41,055 nucleotides of DNA from Mnemiopsis leidyi. Taxonomy: Eukaryota > Ctenophora > Tentaculata > Lobata > Bolinopsidae. Below the pieces are notes generated by a model. The model was not told where the DNA came from. It saw only the letters and a program-made list of their open reading frames with translations, and did no database searches. Every line of letters begins with the position of its first letter. Positions within the stretch are counted from its first letter, which is position 1. Both the position numbers and the translations under genes were made by a program. Location of the stretch: contig JH154547.1 of NCBI GenBank assembly GCA_000226015.1, forward strand, positions 12,273-53,327, in the 5' to 3' direction. Positions 23,801 through 33,900 of the stretch are shown in pieces.

Positions 23801-26800
23801 GGTATTCGTTAAGCAAGGACTCATTTTTCTCGGTATTTGCGTTGTGTGAGCTAGAGGTAAAACGATGGTCGAGTGCAGATTCTGTCGACAGCAGTTTAGG
23901 ACGGATCAGGAAAAGAGAGATCACGACAAAAAGTGTCAATCTGAGTAAGTTGTTTTTATCAAAACATTGTTTGACTTAGGTTGTCAAATCAATTTATAGA
24001 TTCTTTTTTTGAAGTTTGTTTAAGTAATTTAATGAGCAATGTCCAGCAACTGACAAAATAAACAGTTTTTGCCAAACGCAGTATACATATATTCAAAGTC
24101 TGCCCGTCTAGTTTATTGTAATAAAAAAATACCCGAATACACTAAAAGTTTATACCCGAATATCTATAATTCATTACAGAAATTATCAATTCCTCCTCAA
24201 AACTTTTTATCTTTTTAACATCAAAAAGCTTTCTGAAACATTATTTCACCATTTCTCATTGTCCGCTAATTTAAGCTTATTTTATAGGCGACATAAAGCT
24301 GACAGATTTGAGTCGTACGTACAAAGGCTGGGATATCACAATTACAGAGACTTAGCAAAGGAAGCGATCAGGAGACTCGGACCCAATGCTTCCACGAACA
24401 GTCTATTGGAATGTGTGATACAGATGGAGAAAAAGAAGAATCCCGGTAATTTAGCAAACAAATCAAGGAGATGAAGTGAACTGACAAAAAATATTCAGAA
24501 ACATTGATTAACATTTAATCCATTATTAAACTTGTAAATATCAGAAACTTCTTAAACAGTTACAGTCGATGTCTTGTGAGTAAATTTCATATTTTAATTT
24601 TTCCTTTTTAACCTTTTGATAAAGATAACTTGCTGAACATTAAGAATGACTCGCAGGCTGCATACCTACTGCTGAGTTTTTGATGGAGTTTTGAAATTTC
24701 ACTGTTTGGCGTTTTTGTACTTTATTTGCTTCATTTGGGAAGGCACATGATTTTTGATATTTCCATGGGGTAAAGAATTCATATTCCTTCTCGTCAATGT
24801 CCAAGTCTAAATTTGTATGTTTTCATATAAATTTTAAAAATCTGATTTATAATTGATACCTCGAGATTATGTGTTTAATTTTTCACTGTTCGAGTCTTAT
24901 CGATAAATTTTTTAAATACAATCCTACTTAGTCATAACGTAAATTTATTTACGAAAACAATTTAAAACACATGTTAAAAATTTCAACCCAAAAAATTCCT
25001 TTGGATAAATGGAACTATCATTACATTGCTAAAACTAAAATAATAATATAATTTACTAAGCCAGTTAAAAAAACTCACAATATTACTCAAACTGAAGCAA
25101 TTTCTAAGGACGAAGACTGTTTTCATAATATCGCTGAAACTGTACTAAATCAATAAGTACTAAAATTGTTATCATAACATTACTGAAACTGAAGCAGTCC
25201 ATTAGATACTAACACTGTTACCACAATATTACTATTTACTGAAAATTTCACAATCTAGGCAAAATAATCCAACTAAGTTAAATAAGCTTGCTCTTGATAA
25301 TTTGATCTTTTCGGACTTGGAAATATTGTCGAACTACATTTTCATACCGAGCTAAACAACTTGTCTCGGCTATATGTTGTTCGTCGGAGCTCGGAACTTT
25401 ATCATACTGTATTATATATCCCGAACGCTGCTTTTTGTCTATGCTAACTGTTAGGAAAATTTCACGAAAACGGAGAACTGTTATTGTTTCAAGCAAAAGT
25501 AGTTAAAGAAGATTGTGGGTTGATGGCGTGGTGGTATCTATGCTGACTTTCTATGCAAGTATGCAGGAGATCGGGGGTTTGATTCCCAGATCCGCCAATC
25601 CTAGAGAAGTGGGCTAAGGGTATTTGCCTATGCAATCTTCTTCGGTCTACTCAGCCGAATGACCGGGAAACCGTGTTTGAGGGTTGAATGAGGAGGGTCT
25701 TTGTTAAAAGATTTAGAATCTTCCAGGAGCTCCTTCAGTATAACTGTAAAAGCCTGGGTACAGGTGTAACAAAATTCAAAATAAAAAATAGATTGTTGGA
25801 ATATACAAGTCCGTTTAAAAAATAATTTTTAATTTCCTTTGAGACAAAAAGACTAACTCTTTGATAATATGTGTTATCAAACCTTAAACTTTTGTCCAAA
25901 ATTACTATAAATATTCTTTAATTAGTAAAGGGATTAATTCACAGCTATATCTAATTGTCGATCGGCGTCATCAAGATTACATCAATAATTAAGGAAGTTC
26001 TATGAAATTAAACACTAAGGATCCAATTTGTCCGTTCTTTCAAAGTTTTGAGTTGTTTATATATGATGTTAGTCCCTGCCAGTCATGAATAGCACTTTCC
26101 TGTTCAACCTCGTGACCACAATAAATTGAGGTCGCCTATTCATTTTTCTTGGTATTTGTTGCGCGAGGCACCGATTTCTCGGTATTTCCTCTACACGATT
26201 TAGTCGCGAAACTACGAGGATGGTTGAGTGCAGGTTTTGCCGCAAACAATTCAGGACTGATCAGGAGAAGAAGGATCACGACAAAAAGTGTCAATCTGAG
26301 TAAGTTTCTATGTTTCTCATCTTTATCATTAGGGGTGTTATTGTGACGTTCAAGCGTCTAGAAATCTGAATAAATACCGTGTAACACGTGCTTAAGTACA
26401 TGACTTTGTGTACGTTCTTATTTCTGATAGCAGTAAGTAGTTATTAAGTCTCATTCTTCAAATTTAGTAGCTTTGTTGATTTTCTCTGTAGACTTGAAAA
26501 TGCGTTTTGTAGGAAACTTTTCATCAAATATTTCGAACTGACACGTTCGTATTCATTTACTCAAATTATCTAATTAGTAGTAGTTGTTGAAAGTATTAAA
26601 ACTTTAATACTTTCAACAACTACTACTAATTAAATAATTTGAGTAAATGAATATGAACGTGTCAGTTCGAAATATTTGATGAAAAGTACGTTCTTATCTC
26701 TTTATCCTTTGAATCTTCAATGTATTATGTAGTGTTATCGCCTATCACTATAATGACCGTTAGTGACTTAAACGAGCTTATAATGATTGCTGTATTTTTC

Positions 26801-28925
26801 CAAACTCTCAAACCACCAACTAATATTTGTGTTTTCAGACGACATAAAGCTGACAGATTTGAGTCGTACGTACAAAGGCTGGGATACCGCAATTACAGAG
26901 ATCTAGCGAAGGAAGCGATCAGGAGACTCGGACCCAACGCTTCTACGAACAGTCTATTGGAATGTGTGATACAGATGGAGAAAAAGCAGACTCCAGGCAG
27001 TTCATCAAGCAACCACGGTAGAAGATGATGGTCTTAATGTTCATCAAATGTGCTTTTCTAATGAGGCTCGTGCAAATATTTGTGTCAGGATTCAGATAAA
27101 ATTGATCTGCAGTAAACGATTACTGATTACAGATGTTTCATGTGATATCAGATCAATCCAAAGAAAGACATGTATTTCCTTGAGTATCGTGATTGGTGAT
27201 ACAGTGTAGAGTGTATTTTACGCTTCAAGCTTAGAAACGTTTTGTGGATTCTTGTGGAATTAGGTGATTGTTGCAAGAAGATGTACAGGAAATCATTGTA
27301 AAGTTCTGGAGACCATCTTTAAAACGAAAGACTGTCGCTCAAACAACAAGAATTTTGCATCCAGATTGAGTAGACTATCATTAGATTATTTTATGTATAT
27401 TTAAGATTGATTTGTTTGACATTTAATGTTTATAAATTCATGTTACACTATCATATTAGAGTAACTTACTTGCATTTAGCTATGTTATCTTGAGCGCTAT
27501 TATTTATTTATTTATTTATTTATTCATTATTCATTATTATTAACAGAGGGGTGAAAGTACAATATCTGTCGAATCAATACGGGACATTGAACTGATGTGA
27601 TAGTGTGTAGATTCCCAAACACATATTATAATTTATGAAAAAGAAGAGAAAGAGGATTAGGACGTGAAGTTGTGAGTAAGGCAGAGAGAGGGAAGAAAAG
27701 GAAAAGAAAAACGGAAGAGAGAGAGGAGGTAGAGAAGCGAGGTAGAAGAGAAAACGAGAAAATAAAAGCTCCAAGATTCCTCCAGTAACACTTAATCTCT
27801 ACTTTCTTTATTCTTGCTGAAATATATCGTGATGATGTGATGAATCTGAGAACAGTTTTACGTTTAGTTTTTGAAGATATTATATTGATAGAAATTGTTA
27901 TTTGTTGTGGTAAAAACGTTATTTAAACTGACTTTCTAGCACATGCCTTTTAATTGTTTCTTCATCCGTTTGATCAGGCCAACGAGTTTTACCATGAAAA
28001 ACTTTTTTAATCACACGAATGAGTTTTGAGGCCAAAAAAAAGTTCGCAAAACTACAACTTCTTACAAATTGACACAGATCAATTAAAATATATTTCTCAT
28101 TTCTTCATCGCATCCCACCATCCCCATTGCTCTTCCCTTTTCCCTCCCCTTCTCCTTCCTCCCACTCTCCTCTTTCTCTATTTTTCTAATTTGCTCTTCA
28201 CTTCTCCCTCCCCTTCTCCTTCCTCCCACTCTTCTCTTTTTCTATTTTTCTAATTTGCTCTTCACTTCTCCCTCCCCATCTCCGTCTTACCATTCCCCTC
28301 CTTCCCTATATATTTTCCTAATTTCCTTAATCCTTCTCGCTCCTCCTTCCCCTTTTCTCTGTCCTCTCGCTTCCGTCTTCTGTCCAACCCCACACTTTAT
28401 CTTTCAGTTCCACTCCGTCTTCTTGACCAGTCCCATTTTCTGTCTAGACGACTGACAAAGGACACGGTTATCCGCATGTATAATTATGACAAAATGCAAC
28501 ACAGTTTCTCCTGTAATGTGACACGTGAGGAATAGTTTAAACACACCTTAATAGTAATGTGAACGCAGTTAACGTAAACGCAGTTTCAGCCAAAAATGTC
28601 CCCAAAACCACTGTGAAGCTTGGTTCTCTTTTTATGGTATAATCGTTCACTATTGATGCAGTTGACCATGCAGTGTTCCCCTGTCTTTGTCACGATAAAC
28701 AATTCCAAACTTACTTGGTTAGCTTGTTAACACATCAGATACCATCTAAACCAATTAGACTTTCTGCTGTTGATTATTTTATCATCTTTCCACTTTCCAC
28801 AGATATTTGACGAGGTCTGGGACGAATTACCTGTTCAACTTCAAGCACAAAAAGATGAACTGATCAAGCATTGCATGAAGTATGGGGAGAATTATCCACT
28901 TCAGAACCACGAAGAGATGAAATGA
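17876..28925 (+). CDS. BCKDHA: Branched-chain 2-oxoacid dehydrogenase E1 component, alpha subunit (8 exons)
   Basis: Thiamine-diphosphate-dependent decarboxylase subunit of the mitochondrial BCKDH complex (Leu, Ile, Val breakdown), acting as alpha2beta2 with BCKDHB. Exons: 17876-18028, 18256-18415, 18695-18880, 19028-19101, 20033-20243, 20849-21038, 21252-21435, 28803-28925. All junctions are GT-AG with compatible phases and give 426 residues (human precursor about 445). Residues 1-25 are basic ([17 protein letters not shown]) and fit a mitochondrial presequence; an in-frame TAG lies 9 bases before the ATG. Seen: [17 protein letters not shown]137-R138-E-A-G (TPP contact), QMPVHY, the TPP motif GEGAASEGD to RNNGYAIS (216-251) and [13 protein letters not shown]315, S316 and S326 align with human His291 and the BCKDK sites Ser292 and Ser302, so kinase control is likely kept. 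The last intron hosts two other genes. AATAAA at 29373 is a plausible poly(A) signal. Confidence 0.95.
19292..19732. mobile_element. Short TIR element in BCKDHA intron 4
   Basis: GGACATAATCATCACGGA (19292-19309) is exactly inverted at 19715-19732. Inside, GACATAGTTATTCA (19613-19626) pairs perfectly with TGAATAACTATGTC (19644-19657), and the GGACATAGTTATTSACGCTACGG unit is repeated directly at about 19614 and 19676. No coding content. A non-autonomous DNA transposon is the likeliest nature; the target duplication is unclear. Confidence 0.65.
22440..22830. repeat. Minisatellite, 15-16-bp units with higher-order structure
   Basis: Units of the AGCTGAGTATCTGAAC type repeat about 20 times with variants (AGTAACTG, AGTATGTGAAT, AGTACTAGTAGCCAAAT). 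A block of about 70 bp containing TACTAGTAGCCAAATAGCTG is itself duplicated (about 22601 and 22672). Confidence 0.85.
23211..23260. repeat. (TC)n microsatellite
   Basis: CTCTCTCTC runs broken by CCCTCGC and CCC, in BCKDHA intron 7 about 600 bases before the first nested gene. Confidence 0.9.
23772..23839 (+). promoter_or_regulatory. Probable promoter of nested gene 1
   Basis: TATATATA at 23772-23779 is followed at 19 bp by CATTTTTCTCGGTATTCG (23791-23808) and, 31 bases on, by the same motif again, CATTTTTCTCGGTATTTG (23822-23839). The ATG is at 23865. The same paired motif precedes nested gene 2. The TSS is probably in or near the first motif by distance from the TATA; this is inference. Confidence 0.5.
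23865..24474 (+). CDS. Nested gene 1: C2HC zinc finger plus UBA-like domain protein (2 exons)
   Basis: Exons 23865-23944 and 24288-24474 (GTAAGT donor, TATAG acceptor) give 88 residues. Residues 4-24 have C-x2-C-x12-H-x3-C spacing (C4, C7, H20, C24), a C2HC zinc finger. Residues 34-74 ([29 protein letters not shown]) resemble the small UBA-like domain before the nuclease in Regnase/ZC3H12 and N4BP1 proteins (LGYS...LxKLGxxAxxNxLLxELV). No nuclease domain follows; the C-terminus is basic (SRR). This architecture is not one I recognise. It sits on the same strand within BCKDHA intron 7 and has a near-identical paralogue 2.4 kb downstream. Function unknown; ubiquitin or RNA-decay adaptor roles are speculation. 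Confidence 0.8.
24480..25509. other. Between nested genes, no gene recognised
   Basis: AT-rich. A diverged tandem theme (ATTACTRAAACTGAAGCA with CACTGTTACCACAAT-like phrases) spans about 25080-25245. Presumably includes the 3' UTR of nested gene 1, but no poly(A) signal is convincing. Confidence 0.4.
25517..25789 (+). mobile_element. SINE-A, full-length copy with target duplication
   Basis: Most complete copy of the family. The tRNA-like head starts GGGTTGATGG, with A box TGGCGTGGTGG (25524-25534) and B box GGTTTGATTCC (25576-25586). The shared core (CTTCTTCGGTCTACTCAGCC) follows, then AATCTTCCAGGAGCTCCTTC and an A-rich tail after GGGTACAGGTGTAAC. AGATTGT directly before (25510-25516) is repeated right after the tail (25790-25796). 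It lies between the two nested zinc-finger genes, about 350 bases before the promoter of the second. Confidence 0.9.
26119..26188 (+). promoter_or_regulatory. Probable promoter of nested gene 2
   Basis: An AT-rich AATAAATT box (26119-26126) precedes CATTTTTCTTGGTATTTG (26141-26158) and, 30 bases further, GATTTCTCGGTATTTC (26173-26188). The spacing mirrors that of nested gene 1 (TATA to motif about 20, motif to motif 30-31), so the paired motif was kept while surrounding bases changed. The ATG is at 26220. Confidence 0.45.
26220..27028 (+). CDS. Nested gene 2: C2HC zinc finger plus UBA-like domain protein (2 exons)
   Basis: Exons 26220-26299 and 26839-27028 (GTAAGT donor, TTTTCAG acceptor, same intron phase as nested gene 1) give 89 residues. 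The finger keeps C4, C7, H20, C24 (CRFC...DHDKKC), and the UBA-like part differs from paralogue 1 by one residue (LGYRNY for LGYHNY) up to residue 76. The tails then diverge ([12 protein letters not shown]). Most nucleotide differences in the shared coding part are at silent positions, which suggests protein-level selection. The intron (539 bp against 343) carries a 172-bp palindrome. Confidence 0.8.
26516..26687. repeat. Near-perfect 172-bp palindrome in the intron of nested gene 2
   Basis: Bases 26516-26600 are the inverse of 26603-26687 with two differences, leaving a 2-base loop (26601-26602). The arms begin ACTTTTCATCAAATATTTCG and end at the AGTATTAAA centre. Transcribed with the intron it would fold as one long hairpin. 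No ORF in it. Confidence 0.95.
27636..27766. repeat. Purine-rich tract
   Basis: The plus strand is more than about 85% A+G, with GAGAGAGAGGAGG-type runs. The pyrimidine-rich tract 0.4 kb downstream is roughly complementary in composition. Confidence 0.8.
28110..28400. repeat. Pyrimidine-rich tandem repeat, unit about 64 bp
   Basis: A unit containing CTTCTCCTTCCTCCCACTC and TCTATTTTTCTAATTTGCTC recurs about three times with decay to the right. The long frames across it encode only Ser/Pro/Phe-rich low-complexity peptide and are not genes. Confidence 0.85.
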
Positions 28926-29372
28926 TTCATATCACGTGATTTAGTTGTCCTCATGTCACGTGACTATGTCCATTGTGAACCTGGAACATTTTAGTGACAC
29001 AAATCACCAAAACATTGAAAATTATGCATGTTCAGCCCTCTTGTAGTTTTACATACACAAAACCTTCCTCTTGTCTTTGCAAACATATGCCTCAAACCGC
29101 TAGGGTTGCTTTTTAAAAGGCAATTTTATATAATTTGCTTAAAAATGACAAATAGTCTGTACTCTGTGAAAGTGAAGGAATTCAGTTGGGGCAATTCGTC
29201 TCCTATACCTGTTTTTGGAAGTACATTTTAAGTTAGCAATTGTTGTAGGACTTTAATTTTAGTTAATTAGGTAAAACATTATATTGTATATTTAAGTTAT
29301 TTTCATAAAATTTTACGGCATTTTTACCCAACACTTTTAAAATTATAATGTTTTGTAACTTCAAGTCAACTT

Positions 29373-29378
29373 AATAAA
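29373..29378 (+). terminator. Poly(A) signal, probably of BCKDHA
   Basis: AATAAA about 450 bases after the BCKDHA stop codon, followed by GATTTTGTACTTTGTTTG, a GT/T-rich downstream element. Confidence 0.55.
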
Positions 29379-29789
29379 TGATTTTGTACTTTGTTTGAAG
29401 ATGCTTTATGTCTTGTCCAATTGGTATCGGATATATCAGTATTCAGTTTTGACGCTTACAGTAATGAATTTTCGTGTAACTACGTGAATACCTTTAGATT
29501 TTTCATCTCATTTTCATGAGCTTATGAGGTCATTACTTATATCATCTACGCTTTATTTATTCATTATGTTATGTTGCTGATAGTGGATTTTTCTCAAATC
29601 AAGTAAATTAAGCTTTTGTCGTACAACTGTATTAACAGATTTTTTTCAGAATTTTTGGCTTAAGGTTTTTGGAATATTTATTATATATATATATATATGA
29701 GCTTGTAACTGCGTGCTACTTTATAAAATATTTTGAAATAACCATTCCTCGTTTTATTCAGGATATAAAGTATAACCGCACAAACTACC

Positions 29790-29955
29790 ATATGTCCTAT
29801 AACAAATGTCATATAACCTATATCCTGTAACATATATCCCGTAACTGTATCCTTTTACCTATATCCTTTAACATATATCCTATAAGCTATATCTTATCAC
29901 CTATACCCTATTACCTGAATTCCATATCCTAAAACCTATATCCTTCAACATTTAA
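29790..29955. repeat. Decayed tandem repeat, TATCCTATAACCTA units
   Basis: Ten or more copies of a short unit (CCTRTAACMTATAT variants) with indels. Non-coding. Confidence 0.75.
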
Positions 29956-30968
29956 CCTATGTTTCATAAAAGCATCATACTTCGAGTAGAAACGAGCTGG
30001 TCAGTCTACGATCAGATGCCCTAGACGGTGTAAGGATGAATATTTGATCGATATAATCATTAATACTTAATAGCGGTATGGGCAATATGTGCACCTATAA
30101 TAGTTCACATTATTTCCAGCTCCCGAACTTTTCCACCAGTTTTGTTATCGCCTGGTCTAAATACGTGCATACCTTGATGATTCTTGTACATTCTTACATA
30201 GTGGCGAGACACAATTCTAAATTGAACTACAGAATGATTTAAATGGCTAGTTTTCTAGTTTAGTCCTAATGTCACGTGTATCTGGATCTGAGACTAGCAT
30301 ATCCAGTGAAATGCCTCGAATTGCACGAACTCCTTACTTTCTCTTAACCATACCGTAGGTCGACAAAAATAGGATTGAGTGATATGATTTTACTTAATTC
30401 GAAATCAATATCTATTAACGTTGCAAACATGTCGTCTTAGAATCGTCATTAAAAATTTTGTAATATTGCCTTTAACTTTAACATTTCTTCAATATTTCTT
30501 CAAGGTAGCATTTTGGATACCGCCTCTGGCAGAATTAGATGTCATGTAAGCCCTGCTCAAACTGGGCAATTCCTTAACTTCACATTGAAGTATTGAGCTC
30601 ACGTAATATCTGACCACGTGGACCTCCCCCAATAAATATCTCCCATTAGACCTGAAATGTCAAGATTTGTTCTCCTGTGTTTAGCCTTGATATGGCACTG
30701 AATATTGTAACTCCTATTTCATACCCCTTATGGCATCCCACCGTGACAATATTAAAAACGTTATTTGAGTTCACTTCGTAAAGGCCATCTTCGTGGACTG
30801 CTTGCAATAAATCATTTCGGCTTTTAAGCATTTCCCATTTTCATTGATTTTCATGTATCGCAACAATTGTATTTGATTGTTTACTTGATTGCAACATTGA
30901 TATAATTCTGAATATTTTTAGTTAAGACTTCTTCTCATTTAGAAGATGTTTTGAGAAGATAGTTTCCA

Positions 30969-33900
30969 ATGGACGAAGAAAAACCGAGAGGTATCCTGAA
31001 GTCGGCTACTGAAATTGAAGCCCAGCCAAAGTGAGTTCTATGGATTCGAAATTGTCTATTTTCACGGCAATCACTTAATTAGTTCCTAATATCTTAACCT
31101 TTATACGTCTTCTGGTTTGGTTATTGAATTTTCGTTCCAAGTTTAACAAATGATGAAGGAAAACTTTATTTATGATTATTAGTTAATAGCTTCTCTCTAT
31201 GAGTGCATTAGATTTTATGGTTTGAAAAATGAAAGGTTCCGCTTTACGTCTACTGATAAGTGAATCAGTTTCAATGTGCCGCCCCCTTCTGGACGAAATT
31301 CTGTCCCATCTGGAACTCGTGGGTCCACTAAAAAGTCCTTTTTGCCTTCCACTTTTTGGCCGCACCCTGCGCCAGGGGAAAGTGCAGTCCTTAACGGCTC
31401 AAGTTGGACTTTTGTCTTGAAAGTACCGCTATTTGTGACGCCACTGTTAGATGGTTAACGCTCTAAGTGTAAACCGGAAAAATGTGTCAAAAACTTGAGA
31501 GTTATACCGCACCATGAAGTGTTTGAAGACGCCAAAGACAAACAACTTCGTCCTAAGGGTAACGGCGCCGACATATCCGCGCGTCGACGCGCGCACGTGC
31601 GTATTTTAATTGATTAAATTATCTGTAAATATATCGTAGCATGTATATCGTAAATCTCCATCTACATGAAAACCTAAGATCATTCTTTTTACGGTCAACT
31701 TGTACAGTTTGCAAGAGACATTTTATATAACGTGCAAGGCGCTTTGCAGTCTTTAATCACATTAAAACTTTACGAGATAATACATCTCTGATCTCGTACT
31801 GAAGAAGGATAACTGCATAATCCTAGCTGTGAGATAATTAATTCTAGCTATTGGCTCATTCGTGTAGTAACTGTGCATCTATGAGATACAATTCAAGATT
31901 AAAGTTTAGATGTTTTCAGAACGAAATAATAAGACATTTTACAAAAATAATCTGCGGATAATCTCAAAACTGATTACAAAGTAACATTACAAAAATCCCA
32001 GGGTAGCTCCTCCCGTGACATGGGACGAGGAAAATATCACACTCACACTCCATCCACCCGGCAAGGATTACGGTCACATGAAGATTGACGAACCCAAAAC
32101 TCCTTATGAGTATAACAATGGTATGAAGTTACAATTTTGTGAGGAAAAATATTTTTCTTGACTAATTTTCAGTTAATATAATAGCGGTGTATAGGAACAA
32201 GTCGTTTTATGTAAATTAATTATATTCGATGTGGTGCTGGTGCTTTTCGTTATTTAATCTATAAATTCTGAAATCATTTAATCTACAAATTATTAAAAAG
32301 TGGCTTTAAACACCGGGACATTGTTCCCACATTAAATTTTTCAACCTCGTTTAAATTGAACATATCCTAGAACTCAAGCTGCTATTCTTAGCAGGCGGTC
32401 TCATCGCCCGCCTGTCCAGCTTCGACCAACTTGACCGAATCTTGAGTCCTTTTCAAAACTGGCAACTTTCCAAAATAAACTATCTTCAACCACCAGATTG
32501 CTACATCAAGTTGTCCTTGTTCGTACATGCGACGTGTGCACGTGCAAGTTATCCACAGCACTATTATTGTTATTATTGACAGGACTGATACCATTACCAC
32601 TACAAACATTGTGCCCGCATGCGGCACGTTCATATGTGACGTCGGACTTGCCATCCAATTTTTCCTTTTTATTCGTGCTTCTAGCGTTTCTTCTGATAGT
32701 CTTTTGATAGTTCTCGTTAACTTTGCTGTTGTTTTTAGAGGTATTCGTCTAGTGTGTAGCTTATCTGTAACATCCTGTAAAACTATGTGTTTGTTTTATT
32801 ACCTTAACTAGGTAATAAGTACAAAGGGTACTGCTGTTCTTAACACAAGACATTTTAAAGCAACAATTTAGCACTTTTTACTTATCTGTTATGGAAATTT
32901 AAAAAAACATTCCGAGAGGGTTGTCACTGAAAAAACTGTGCAGTGCAAATGATTCGTTTTGCATAACCCGCATGTAGGAGGTTCATGCGGCCGCATAAAG
33001 TTATCCATTGCCAAGAAATTGCCAAGAAGCCTCAACGAGACGAAAAGAGAAGGCGTGAGACTGTGAGAGGCCATATGAAGTTATCAGATCTACCTTTAGT
33101 CCTAAAATAACCGCCTCACTAAAAAACACCGTTAGAACACGGTTGCTGTGATTTTTACAGACAAGGAGTTTGTACTAACTGTAAGCACTGTAACGTACAA
33201 AAAGCGCGAACAAAGCGACAAAATATCAGTAATTGGAGACTCTAATACCCAAGTTACGTGTTACATTATGAATGTCCTTAGACTTACATAATGTATTACG
33301 TTGATGACCATACCAGCATTCTGTAACCTGAGAGGAGCTACATCCCGATAAGCCTTACATAGGAGCTGACTGTGTTAACTTCACTACTCAGTAGTCAGTA
33401 ACCATAGTAACGTTACATAGTAACCATAGTAACCATAGTTACATAGTAACCATAGTTACATAGTAACCATAGTAACGTTACACTCTCGCCCTGTCTTAGT
33501 CAAATCAAATCCGCGCTCTTCGCCCACTAGTTCCGTGTTGAAAAGGAGGGATTGTTCCGTGCAAGGATAGAGCAGCTGCGTTGGTTATGTGCATCAAGAA
33601 ACCGCCTGACATATAAGCTAGGTACTAGACAGTGATGCAAGGTTGCCATAGCAACCGGTTGTACCTACTGTGACCATGGCATCACTCTGTCTTGCAGACT
33701 GCAGTCTTGATATCTGTCTCGACCGGCTCACATAGTTCACCGCTATATCGCTTCATTGACTCTTCATCTATATTTCACCTTTGCCAACAATTATTCTCTC
33801 TATTTATAGGCAAGTTATTTGTTAGTTTGTTGACTACTTAAAGAATATCGACGCGTTTTTTATTTTCTAAACATTTTTCATCTGCTTTGCAAAGAGAGAT

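Larger units (their letters stand above)
27029..28802. other. BCKDHA intron 7, last part
   Basis: No exon recognised. It includes an ATTT/CATT microsatellite (27500-27540), a purine-rich tract (27636-27766) and a pyrimidine-rich tandem repeat (28110-28400). The intron ends in a good polypyrimidine-AG acceptor at 28801-28802. Confidence 0.5.
28926..30968. other. Intergenic region between BCKDHA and PPP1R2
   Basis: The 3' UTR of BCKDHA probably ends after AATAAA at 29373-29378. An (AT)n run lies at 29677-29698, and a decayed tandem array of about 12-14-bp units (CCTATAACMTATAT) covers 29790-29955. The PPP1R2 promoter should be in the last few hundred bases; no clear core elements. Confidence 0.5.

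Noticed and set aside
28026..28455. Ser/Pro/Phe-rich open frames
   Set aside because: Low-complexity translation of a pyrimidine-rich intronic repeat.
32388..32654. Minus-strand frame with a hydrophobic segment
   Set aside because: Could suggest a membrane peptide, but there is no homology, splice context or second copy to support it.
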